DNA from: Wenzhouxiangellaceae bacterium
GTDB lineage: Bacteria > Pseudomonadota > Gammaproteobacteria > Xanthomonadales > Wenzhouxiangellaceae
Direction of reading: 5' to 3'
Assembly (NCBI GenBank): GCA_028289455.1
Contig: JANQPN010000026.1
Coordinates: 1-56,904, forward strand
Length of the DNA: 56,904 nucleotides
Position 1 is the stretch's first letter. Each line of letters opens with the position of its first letter. Below the pieces are notes generated by a model that did not search any database, was not told where the DNA came from, and saw nothing but the letters and a program-made list of their open reading frames with translations. Shown here one piece after another: positions 1 to 7,895 of the stretch. A program made the position numbers and the translations under genes.

Positions 1-1233
1 ATCCACTGCGGTTCCGCCGGTGGACAGGTTGGCGGTAGAGCGCAGGTAAAAAATTTCGCCGTCAGGCAGCACAGTATCCTGATCGTAACCCGCCTGTTGC
101 AGCAGGCGCTCAGCCTGGTGATCGAACTCCAGTCTGGTTAAAACTTTCTCATGACCGATACCGCGGCGCGGGTCCTCATTAACGATGTCTACCAGCTGAG
201 CAACGGTATGCCGGCCGTCACCGACGACATGCCCGGGTACCCGTTTGGCGACTGCTACCAGTTCATCATTGACTACCAGCATCCGATGGTCAAAGCCGGA
301 AATAAAACTCTCTACCAGTACCGCACGGCTGGTGCCGCGTTCCCTGGCTATGGTGAATGCTGTGCGTACCTGTTCGGTATCAGTGAGGTTGATGCTTACA
401 CCCCGGCCATGGTTGGCGTTCAGCGGCTTGACCACCACCGGAAAGCCAATCCGTTCAGCATAACGGGCGGCCTGCCGTTCATTGTAAACCAGTGCCTGGC
501 GCGGTACGGGAAGGCCCAGATCATTCAACAGATTATGGGTGTCCTCTTTATCGCAGGAGATTTCCACCGCAATATGCCGGGTTTCACTGGTAATGGTGGC
601 CTGGATGCGTTTTTGAAATTTACCATGGCCGAACTGTACCAGTGAGTACTGGTTCAGGCGCAGCCATGGGATGTCCCTTTCAATAGCGGCGTTGACCAGA
701 GAAGCGGTGCTCGGCCCCAACTCCTTACGTTGGGCAAAGCGAATAAAATCATCACGCTCTTCGGAGAAATCGAAATCCGATTCAATTTCCCGCTGGAAAT
801 CCTGCTGCAGCGATTCAGGCAGCAGGCTTAGAATCAACTGCCGGGCAATGCGTGCAGCTTCCAGTCCCACATCACGCTGCTTGTATTGAAATACCACGTT
901 ATAGCAACCGTGCTCGCCGGTGCCGCGGGTACGGCCATAGGTCACATCTGAACCGGCCATGCTTTGCAGTTCCAGGATGGCATGTTCCCAGACATGGCCC
1001 AGCCAGGTACCTTCATCTTCACGCAATCGGCGGACAAAACCTCCGGTTTCCCGATAGGAGCAGCCGTGTTCTTTCAGGCCGGGCAACGCTTCAACCAGTC
1101 CGTCAGTAAATTCAGTGCCGATCTTTGCAGATGGCCAATCTTCCAGAATGCCCAGGTCAATGACATGCCGAATGACCGGAAAGTTGGCATAAATATTGGG
1201 GCCGACGTAAACGTTGGTTGAGAGTATCTTCAT
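1..1233 (-). CDS. cphA: Cyanophycin synthetase, N-terminal part (cut by window edge)
   Basis: Makes cyanophycin, a multi-Arg-poly-Asp storage polymer, by ATP-dependent addition of Asp to the backbone and Arg to the side chains in the cytoplasm. I translated the open frame by hand from the ATG at 1233: 411 codons run off the left edge without a stop. Residues 1-160 form the CphA-specific N domain (starting MKILSTNVYVGPNIYA). From about residue 220 an ATP-grasp domain follows, with VVVKPLNANHGRGV and the CphA motif LRSTANLSTGGTAVD at the cut end. The Mur-ligase-like second half lies outside the window. A family member is usually about 870-900 residues, so a little under half is visible. It is the last gene of iadA-cphB-cphA. 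Identity is very likely; whether it is primer dependent cannot be judged here. Confidence 0.95.
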   Translation of the reverse strand, partial: MKILSTNVYVGPNIYANFPVIRHVIDLGILEDWPSAKIGTEFTDGLVEALPGLKEHGCSYRETGGFVRRLREDEGTWLGHVWEHAILELQSMAGSDVTYGRTRGTGEHGCYNVVFQYKQRDVGLEAARIARQLILSLLPESLQQDFQREIESDFDFSEERDDFIRFAQRKELGPSTASLVNAAIERDIPWLRLNQYSLVQFGHGKFQKRIQATITSETRHIAVEISCDKEDTHNLLNDLGLPVPRQALVYNERQAARYAERIGFPVVVKPLNANHGRGVSINLTDTEQVRTAFTIARERGTSRAVLVESFISGFDHRMLVVNDELVAVAKRVPGHVVGDGRHTVAQLVDIVNEDPRRGIGHEKVLTRLEFDHQAERLLQQAGYDQDTVLPDGEIFYLRSTANLSTGGTAVD

Positions 1234-1284
1234 AAAATGCTTGCCTTGCCTAACAGGTAGCCGGACTATGCCAGCGTTGCTTAG

Positions 1285-1313
1285 AGTGTTCAGCTTTTAT
1301 GCAGACTTGTCAA
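1285..1313 (-). promoter_or_regulatory. Candidate sigma70 promoter for cphA
   Basis: On the minus strand a perfect TTGACA (1308-1313) lies 17 bases before AACACT (1285-1290), about 50 bases ahead of the cphA start. The -10 half is poor, so this is tentative. It would let cphA be transcribed separately from cphB. An 8-bp inverted repeat (1376-1383 with 1402-1409) sits just after the cphB stop but has no U-run. Confidence 0.3.
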
Positions 1314-1409
1314 TTGGCGATTGGACCGCAGGCCAGGCGATCAGCATTTTTTGTCGGGTTTATGTGGAATTGACTCCAGCAGAAGGATGCTTGATGCGCT
1401 GTCTGCTGG

Positions 1410-2234
1410 TTATTCGCTGACGTATGGCTTACGTTTGTCTAAATCAAAGAATGTACCCTGAGCAAGGATATGCAGGCGAATGCCGAACAGGCTGACGGGA
1501 TCGCCGCGACGCACTGAAGCCATGGACGAATAGCTCAGCTCACTGGGATCGACCACGGTAACGGCCCCGCTGCCGACGACTTCGAAACAGCCGTCCGGGC
1601 TGATAAAGGCAGCCGTGTCTTCGTCGATGCCGATGCCGGTCAGGAACGGGTTGTAGGACAGCGCCGACATTAATCTGCCCAGGCGGTCGCGCTCACGAAA
1701 ATGCTGGTCAATGACCAGCTGATTGGTCAGTCCAAGGCCAGGAGCGATCTGCACCTGATCTTCGGTTGGTGTCGGGCCACTGCTGCCGCCTGCGATCATA
1801 TGTTCGGGAATTATGGCTGCGCCGGCTGAAGTGCCGGCGATGTGTACGCCACCTGCATTTTGCCGACGGATGCAGCGCGCTACCGGTGTGCCGCCGAGGA
1901 TGGTGGACAACCGTAGTTGGTTGCCACCGGTAATAAAAATGGCGGTCGCCTGGTTCAAAGCCTCCAGGTATTCGTCTTTATGGGCATCTGCGCGTTCGTC
2001 AATGGGTATTGATACCACCCGGGCGACGCCCATCCGGGAAAATAGCTGTTCGTACTGGGGGCCGGTGTCTTCCAGCTGAGATGCCGTAGGAATAACCACA
2101 ATCCGGCCCTCAGAACCACCTGCAAGCTCAACAAAACGCTGCAGAATGGAAGACTGCTCGGTTTTATCTTCGGCGCCGCCGATAGGAATGATATAGCCCC
2201 GGTCAATACCGGAAATGTCAGGAGAAGGGCACAT
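1410..2234 (-). CDS. cphB: Cyanophycinase
   Basis: Serine peptidase of the S51 (peptidase E-like) group that cuts cyanophycin into beta-Asp-Arg dipeptides. The 274 residues match the usual length of intracellular CphB. Visible landmarks are GYIIPIGGAED near the N-terminus, the nucleophile motif HIAGTSAGAA in the middle with the catalytic serine, and FITGGNQ, which lines the active site. No signal peptide is visible, so it should be cytoplasmic and act on the cell's own granules. It lies 54 bp after iadA and 176 bp before cphA. The start at 2234 is the only good one before the conserved GYIIPIGGAED segment, though its ribosome-binding site is weak. Confidence 0.95.
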   Translation of the reverse strand: MCPSPDISGIDRGYIIPIGGAEDKTEQSSILQRFVELAGGSEGRIVVIPTASQLEDTGPQYEQLFSRMGVARVVSIPIDERADAHKDEYLEALNQATAIFITGGNQLRLSTILGGTPVARCIRRQNAGGVHIAGTSAGAAIIPEHMIAGGSSGPTPTEDQVQIAPGLGLTNQLVIDQHFRERDRLGRLMSALSYNPFLTGIGIDEDTAAFISPDGCFEVVGSGAVTVVDPSELSYSSMASVRRGDPVSLFGIRLHILAQGTFFDLDKRKPYVSE

Positions 2235-2288
2235 TGATCAATAATTCTCTATGGTTTAACGGGTTGCGCAGTTTGGGGCACTGCAGTA

Positions 2289-3449
2289 TTACTCAAAGGT
2301 ACCTTTGCGCAAACAGCGGCCATCATACCGATGCCACTCGCCCAGCGCCATGACCCCTGAGATATCGTTGCTGTTATCCAGTACCACCATGTCGGCATCA
2401 GCCCTCTTGTCAATTCGCCCCTTTTGCTCCAGACGCAGCAAGGTTGCTGGATTAATGGTAAAGGGCGTCAGTGCCTGTTGAAGGCTTATGCCGTGGTTCA
2501 GCAATGTTTTCAGGGTATCCGGCAGGGCTGCTGAGGTTGCGAAGTCCATAGATACCAGCTCGCCCTGATGATCGAAGTGAGGCAGGCAGCCGCCACCGTC
2601 AGAGCTCACGGTAATGCGTTCCTCAGGGTAGCCGCCTTGCCAGTAGCGCAGCAGGGCATCTGCAGCTGACCATGCATCTTCATCCTCAGCGACCGGAAAT
2701 GCGGTGACATCTATCCAGCAACCGCGACCGGCCAGTTCACAGGCTTCTGCGAATAATTGTTTACCACGGTTTACATGGGTCGGGTTGAACACTCTGGGCG
2801 GCAGCTCGGTTTCAGTCAGCGCTCTCTCGATCAGCTGCAGCCGCCGTGGACCATCACCGAGATGGATATGCAGGATACCGGCTTTGCCGGTCATCAGGCC
2901 GGCCACATGTGCTTCACCGGCCAGTTTGATCAATTCATCAAACGTCGGTTGGCTGGAACGGTGGTCACTGATGGCAATTTCGCCGGCGCCCAGGATGCAC
3001 TCAATATGCACGATATCACTTTTGACGGAACCGGTCAGCGTGACAGGCGGGAGATGATAACCGCCGGTGTAACAATAAGCCGATATACCTTCTTCACGTA
3101 ACCCGTAGACTCTGGCAATGTTGCCAGAAGTGTTACGGGTAATATCATCGGTACCCAGCAGGCCGATCACGGTGGTTACGCCGGCGTTGGTGAAGCCACT
3201 GATGGGAACGGTGGGCACCTGAGTTGCAAAGCCGGCTTCGCCGCCACCACCGGTAATATGCGCATGGCCATCAATGAATCCCGGGACTAGCCGCTGGCCA
3301 TCCAGATCAAACGTTTCTACTGCCAGTTCGCTGCCCAGTGCCGGCAGTGACTGGCCGACATAGGCAATCTGCCGGCCGGCAACCAGCACATGACCCAGCC
3401 CATAGTGATCGGGCAGGTAGATATCTGCGTTTTTAATTAACTTCAACAT
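2289..3449 (-). CDS. iadA: Isoaspartyl dipeptidase (beta-aspartyl peptidase)
   Basis: Amidohydrolase-superfamily zinc enzyme that splits isoaspartyl (beta-Asp) dipeptides. Next to cphA and cphB it would finish cyanophycin breakdown by turning beta-Asp-Arg into Asp and Arg. The 386 residues match IadA (about 390). The metal-binding pair is GHAHITGGGGEAG (His62, His64), followed by the substrate loop TGGYH (Tyr131), SDHRS, PTHVNRG and SSDGGG. One change stands out. In E. coli IadA the lysine before AISDHRS is carboxylated and bridges the two metals; here that position is Glu157. Glutamate can play the same role in other amidohydrolases, so I infer an active enzyme. No clear Shine-Dalgarno sequence precedes the ATG, and the pit terminator ends only 2-3 bases upstream. 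Confidence 0.93.
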   Translation of the reverse strand: MLKLIKNADIYLPDHYGLGHVLVAGRQIAYVGQSLPALGSELAVETFDLDGQRLVPGFIDGHAHITGGGGEAGFATQVPTVPISGFTNAGVTTVIGLLGTDDITRNTSGNIARVYGLREEGISAYCYTGGYHLPPVTLTGSVKSDIVHIECILGAGEIAISDHRSSQPTFDELIKLAGEAHVAGLMTGKAGILHIHLGDGPRRLQLIERALTETELPPRVFNPTHVNRGKQLFAEACELAGRGCWIDVTAFPVAEDEDAWSAADALLRYWQGGYPEERITVSSDGGGCLPHFDHQGELVSMDFATSAALPDTLKTLLNHGISLQQALTPFTINPATLLRLEQKGRIDKRADADMVVLDNSNDISGVMALGEWHRYDGRCLRKGTFE

Positions 3450-3451
3450 AG

Positions 3452-3484
3452 TAAAAATAACCAGGCAACTACAGTTGCCTGGTT
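3452..3484 (-). terminator. Intrinsic terminator of pit
   Basis: A perfect 12-bp stem (3459-3470 with 3473-3484, 2-base loop) is followed on the minus strand by ATTTTTA. It lies 36 bases after the pit stop and ends directly before the iadA start codon, so it separates the phosphate pair from the cyanophycin genes. Confidence 0.85.
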
Positions 3485-3520
3485 ATGACAAAGAATCAGT
3501 ATTTGAGGATTACAATTTTA

Positions 3521-4771
3521 TCAGCCAAAGATGGCGCGTAACAGGTAGTAGCTGATAATGGCAAGCAGTGCGCCTACCGGGATGGTAATCACCCATGACA
3601 TGAACACGTTGCCAATGACTCTCAGATTCAGAGAGTTGATGCTTCGCGCCATGCCGACACCTAATACTGCACCTACCAGGGTCTGGGTAGTGGAAATCGG
3701 GATACCGGTACCGGAGGCGACTACTACTGTTGAAGCGGCGGCGATTTCAGCAGCGAATCCACGCGAAGGGGTCAATTCAGTTATTTTCTGCCCGACAGTG
3801 GCAATCACTCTGCGCCCCAGCATCGCCAGACCCAGAACGATACCGCTGGCACCCAGCAGCAACACCCAGATAGGTAATGGTGAGCTTTGTGCAACCTGGC
3901 CTGTTTTCAGAATGCTGACAACTGCGGCGACCGGGCCAATGGCGTTGGCAACATCATTGGAGCCATGCGCAAATGCCATGCCGCATGCGGTAAATATCAT
4001 CAACACGCCGAAGATTTTCTCTACGTTGGTAAAGCGAAAATCCTGGTCGTCATGCGGGTCTGTCTTAACTTTGGAAATCAGAACCTTGCCGATAACAGCA
4101 GCGACAACGCCAACCAGCGAAGCAATTATGTAAGCCTGCGCAGTGGTGACTTCCAGGCCAACATGTTTGAGGCCTTTGAACAGGGTAACCAGCGCTATAA
4201 CGAACCCGACCAGGAAAATGTACATCGGTACATATCGTTTGGCACTGGCCAGTGGGTCAGATCGTCTGAGTACCAGATGCAGCACACTCATATACAGTAA
4301 ATAAGCAATGATTCCGGCGATCAATGGAGTGACTACCCAGCTAAGCACGATCTCGCCGATTTTGCCCCATTTGACTGCTTCTTCACCAACTGCAACCAGG
4401 GCAAAGCCAACGATACCGCCGACAATTGAATGTGTGGTGGAAACCGGCCAGCCGCGATGAGAGGCGATGAACAGCCATATACCGGCGCCCAGCAATGCGG
4501 CCAACATACCGAACAACAACACTTCCGGCTGACCTGCCAGTGGGGCCGAATCAATAATGCCTTTGCGAATGGTTGCAGTTACCTGGCCACCGGCCAGAAA
4601 CGCGCCGGCAAACTCAAAGATTGCGGCAATTATTAATGCCTGCCGGATGGTCAAAGCACCCGAGCCGACCGATGTTGCCATAGCATTTGCAACATCGTTT
4701 GCACCGATGCCCCAGGCCATGAACAGTCCGAAAAGGCCAGCCAGAATCAGCAGGATTACGACGTGTTCCAT
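3521..4771 (-). CDS. pit: Low-affinity inorganic phosphate transporter, Pit family
   Basis: Inner-membrane carrier that takes up metal-phosphate complexes with protons when phosphate is plentiful. The 416-residue chain is almost entirely hydrophobic segments. It carries the two inverted family signatures, GANDVANAMATSVGSGAL near residue 25 and FAHGSNDVANAIGP near residue 270. E. coli PitA has 499 residues; this shorter form is typical of Pit proteins paired with a DUF47 protein. It lies 50 bp after that DUF47 gene on the same strand and ends in a strong terminator. No Pho box is visible upstream of the pair, which fits use under phosphate-replete conditions. Confidence 0.93.
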   Translation of the reverse strand: MEHVVILLILAGLFGLFMAWGIGANDVANAMATSVGSGALTIRQALIIAAIFEFAGAFLAGGQVTATIRKGIIDSAPLAGQPEVLLFGMLAALLGAGIWLFIASHRGWPVSTTHSIVGGIVGFALVAVGEEAVKWGKIGEIVLSWVVTPLIAGIIAYLLYMSVLHLVLRRSDPLASAKRYVPMYIFLVGFVIALVTLFKGLKHVGLEVTTAQAYIIASLVGVVAAVIGKVLISKVKTDPHDDQDFRFTNVEKIFGVLMIFTACGMAFAHGSNDVANAIGPVAAVVSILKTGQVAQSSPLPIWVLLLGASGIVLGLAMLGRRVIATVGQKITELTPSRGFAAEIAAASTVVVASGTGIPISTTQTLVGAVLGVGMARSINSLNLRVIGNVFMSWVITIPVGALLAIISYYLLRAIFG

Positions 4772-4821
4772 AATCTATATCTCTTTAAAATATGAATAGG
4801 GGGTTTAACAGGTTCGGATAA

Positions 4822-5499
4822 CTAACGGGTAACCTGTGCCTGCAGGGCATTGCCCAAGCGGTTGGCCTGATCAGCCAGATTGGCTGTCAAAGTAATGGCC
4901 CGATACATAAACATCACCTGTACTGGGGGCACCTGGTCTTCCAGGGCCATCAGTTTGACTTCCAGCTGTCGTTTTAACTCATCTGTCAGGCTCTCAACTT
5001 CATCCAGACGTTGCAGAAACTTGCTCATCAGATCAACCATTTTGCCGCCAAAGCCGGTTTCCAACAGTTCATCCAATTCCTTGATACATACTTGAGCTTG
5101 AACACATGATTGCTGGCAACTTTCCAAAAACTTCAGATAATCGCCCTGAAGCGATTCCGGAAATACCATTTTCCGGCCGATCATCAGCCCTGCCAGGTCA
5201 CGCGCCCGATTAGCAATTTTGTCCTGCAGACGCAAAATTTCCAGCAAGTCCCGGCGTGGAATAGGTAACAGCAGGCTCATGCCTAACTGCTTACGCATGG
5301 CGGTTTTCTGCTGATCGGCTTCCTGTTCCTGATTAATGATATGCTGCTGAATAGACTCAGCGGCAGTAAAATCCTGTTGATTAAGCGCCAGAACCAGAGG
5401 CTTTAACTGGTTAACGCACTCAATTGAGACAGCCATATGATCCTGCAGCGGTTTGAGCACTGAGGGCCCGAAAATGCCAGCCAGGTAGTTTGTGGTCAT
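4822..5499 (-). CDS. DUF47 / PhoU-like Pit accessory protein
   Basis: All-alpha cytoplasmic protein of the TIGR00153/DUF47 family (E. coli YkaA), distantly related to PhoU. It is nearly always encoded before pit and thought to control the transporter. The 225 residues are the family length. It begins with the characteristic GIFGPSVLKPLQDHM and is rich in helical heptads with acidic and glutamine residues. The first gene of a DUF47-pit operon, it is divergent from the pst operon across 233 bp. The function in phosphate homeostasis is inferred from family and context; the molecular role is not settled. Confidence 0.88.
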   Translation of the reverse strand: MTTNYLAGIFGPSVLKPLQDHMAVSIECVNQLKPLVLALNQQDFTAAESIQQHIINQEQEADQQKTAMRKQLGMSLLLPIPRRDLLEILRLQDKIANRARDLAGLMIGRKMVFPESLQGDYLKFLESCQQSCVQAQVCIKELDELLETGFGGKMVDLMSKFLQRLDEVESLTDELKRQLEVKLMALEDQVPPVQVMFMYRAITLTANLADQANRLGNALQAQVTR

Positions 5500-5664
5500 A
5501 ATGATTTCCGTATAGTGTTCAGTGTTTAATCTAAATTGTACACGCCGGTATAAGGAGATTGGCGGCTGGATTAAACAGGATGGGATTTTACCAGAAAAAA
5601 CTGATTACAAACATATGTTTTTGCAATCGGGGTGGCTCTAAGTGGCTGAAATAAATGATAAATT

Positions 5665-5682
5665 TTGTAACAAAACTGTAAT
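5665..5682 (+). promoter_or_regulatory. Pho box upstream of pstC
   Basis: TTGTAAC, four bases, then CTGTAAT reproduces the PhoB half-site layout (7 bp, 4-bp AT-rich spacer, 7 bp; consensus CTGTCAT-N4-CTGTCAC). It lies 50 bases ahead of the pstC start on the same strand. The expected -10 position (around 5693) reads TATGTC, which is weak, as is usual for PhoB-activated promoters. Confidence 0.75.
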
Positions 5683-5732
5683 ATTTCAAATTTATGTCAG
5701 GTAAATCATGACATTAGCAAAGGTAAGATTGA

Positions 5733-7895
5733 ATGACTAACTATCTTCGCCGGCAACGATGGGATCGTTTTGGCGCAAGTTTTTCACGCTTGATTGCCAT
5801 GTTGGTGCTGCTGATTGTTATTTTGTTGATGGGTTATCTGTTGATGGCGGTGTTGCCCATTGGCTGGCCTGACAAACCACAGCAATACAACAGCTATCCA
5901 GCAGAGCAGGGAGGTAATGCACTGCTGGCATTCAGCCCTGACCAGATGCGGACAACGCAGGTGTTGTCGGATGGACGTATATTACGGTTTTCTCCGCAAA
6001 CTGGTCTACTGCATAGTCAGTTCCAGCTGAGCGATTGGTTTGGTACGACATCTACCAGTGGTTTTCAGGTTCGTCAGCTAGTCGATCAACAGCGCGAATA
6101 TCTGCTGGTTGTAACGGTGGAAGGACATACAAGGCTGCTGATGTGGGATGCAGATGCGTTAACTGATCAGCATCTTTGGCCGGCTGCTTTCCGGTTGTCT
6201 GCTGAAAGCGAAATTCAATTGCTGAATGCTGATATTCACGACAATCAATTATGGCTGTCGGTGCAGTATCAGCGGGATTCACAATTCCATATCGATAGTT
6301 ATGTAGCGGTAGCTGATGAAGATACGTCGTCAGCGGCACAACAGGAGGTATCAACATTTGCCGAGTGGGTACTGGATTATCGGCTACTGGATTTAGCAAG
6401 GATGTCCACCGGACATGTTCTGGGTGTAACTGCGGAGGGTGTTTTAGTCAGTTTCGGCGTGCCTGCAGCTGATCTCAATGCTGCGACTGAGCCGGCCCCT
6501 GTTGAGATGTCAAGTTTTAGCGGTACGGTTGACCGGATACTGCCATTGCAACAGAACATGCTGCTGGTTAGTTCTACTGTGGGTGCTTTGCACCAGTTGG
6601 CTGAACTGGATGCAGAAAACGGTTCCAGGTTTCGATTGGCTGTCAGCTACCGTTGTGGTGATAGTGAATTGCCTACTGTGGTTGTGGATAGGGATGGGAA
6701 CTGGTTTGCCTGTGTGGATGATGAGGCCCGGGCAAGTTTGTTTTATGTGGGGCGGGAGGCGCCATTATGGCGCAGCAAGCGGTCATTGCCTGTTCAGGAT
6801 ATAGCGCTGGCCGGGACTCAGCTGCTGGTCGATGACGGCAGCAGCCTGCAGTACCTCCGGCATGAATCTGAACAAGTGCTCGATGGAAGGTTATTGTGGC
6901 AACCAGTGTGGTATCCAGGTTACAGCACGGACCGGTTTGTATGGCAACCAACGGCTTCCGATTCCGGCAGTGCTAAATTCAGCATTACGCCATTATTGTT
7001 CGGCACTTTGAAAGCAGCGATTCTGGCGCTGTTGTTCGGCGTGCCCATTGCTGTTTTGGGCGCTATTTATGCAGCTTTAATATTACCGCGCAAGTGGCGT
7101 GAACGGCTTAAGCCCGTAGTGGAAATGCTGGAGGCTATGCCTACGGTAATTATCGGGTTTCTGGCGGCTGTATGGCTGGCACCCTATCTGCAGGACCACC
7201 TGCTGATGTTTGTTTTATTGTTGCTGGGCTTACCGTTGATGCTGGTGTTGCTGGGATACTTCTGGTCAAGTTTTCTGCGCCGGCATGTGCCTCACGGTAT
7301 GCGCTCCTGGGTACCGGTAGTATTGATAACAGTGCTGATGGTGCTGATGGCTGTGATTGGCTGGCTACTTGAATGGTGGTTGTTTGACGGGCAGCTCAGC
7401 GCCTGGCTCGAACAGCAATGGGGTTGGACTTATGATTTGCGCAACTCGCTGGTGGTGGGTATCGCACTGGGGCTGGCCATAACACCGACCATCTTTGCCT
7501 TGTGTGAAGATGCTTTGGCTTCAGTGCCCCGGCACCTACGCCTGGGTGCAATGGCGCTAGGCGCAAGCCGGTGGCAGGCGGTCTGGCAGGTGATTGTGCC
7601 CTGTGCTGCTTCGGGGCTGCTGGCGGCAGTGCTGATTGGTTTGGGGAGGGCGCTGGGGGAAACCATGATTGTATTGATGGCTGCCAGCAATACACCGCTG
7701 ATAGAAGCCAGTCCATTACGTGGTTTGCAGGCAATTGCACCGGCCCTGGCCATAGAGATGCCTGAGGCTGATCCCGGCGGGCTGCATTTTCGGGTGCTGA
7801 TGTTATGTGCACTGGTGTTGTTTGTGTTTACTTTGCTGGCCAATACGCTGGCTGAGTTGATTCGTGAACGGCTGCGCCGACGTTACCAGATATGA
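5733..7895 (+). CDS. pstC: Phosphate ABC transporter permease PstC (long form)
   Basis: One of the two membrane subunits of the high-affinity phosphate importer. The 720 residues are far longer than E. coli PstC (319) but fit the long form found in pseudomonads and relatives. There is one transmembrane helix near residues 15-45, a periplasmic insertion of roughly 360 residues with beta-rich, propeller-like repeats, then the multi-helix permease domain from about residue 415. The coupling loop reads ALGASRWQAVWQVIVPCAAS, followed by GRALGETMIV. A Shine-Dalgarno AAGGTAAG lies 5-6 bases before the ATG. The stop overlaps the pstA start (ATGA), so the two are translationally coupled. No pstS or pstB is adjacent. 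Confidence 0.94.
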   Translation: MTNYLRRQRWDRFGASFSRLIAMLVLLIVILLMGYLLMAVLPIGWPDKPQQYNSYPAEQGGNALLAFSPDQMRTTQVLSDGRILRFSPQTGLLHSQFQLSDWFGTTSTSGFQVRQLVDQQREYLLVVTVEGHTRLLMWDADALTDQHLWPAAFRLSAESEIQLLNADIHDNQLWLSVQYQRDSQFHIDSYVAVADEDTSSAAQQEVSTFAEWVLDYRLLDLARMSTGHVLGVTAEGVLVSFGVPAADLNAATEPAPVEMSSFSGTVDRILPLQQNMLLVSSTVGALHQLAELDAENGSRFRLAVSYRCGDSELPTVVVDRDGNWFACVDDEARASLFYVGREAPLWRSKRSLPVQDIALAGTQLLVDDGSSLQYLRHESEQVLDGRLLWQPVWYPGYSTDRFVWQPTASDSGSAKFSITPLLFGTLKAAILALLFGVPIAVLGAIYAALILPRKWRERLKPVVEMLEAMPTVIIGFLAAVWLAPYLQDHLLMFVLLLLGLPLMLVLLGYFWSSFLRRHVPHGMRSWVPVVLITVLMVLMAVIGWLLEWWLFDGQLSAWLEQQWGWTYDLRNSLVVGIALGLAITPTIFALCEDALASVPRHLRLGAMALGASRWQAVWQVIVPCAASGLLAAVLIGLGRALGETMIVLMAASNTPLIEASPLRGLQAIAPALAIEMPEADPGGLHFRVLMLCALVLFVFTLLANTLAELIRERLRRRYQI

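Noticed and set aside
151..1221. Several plus-strand open frames in the first 1.2 kb
   Set aside because: They lie opposite cphA, whose minus-strand translation is a clear family match.
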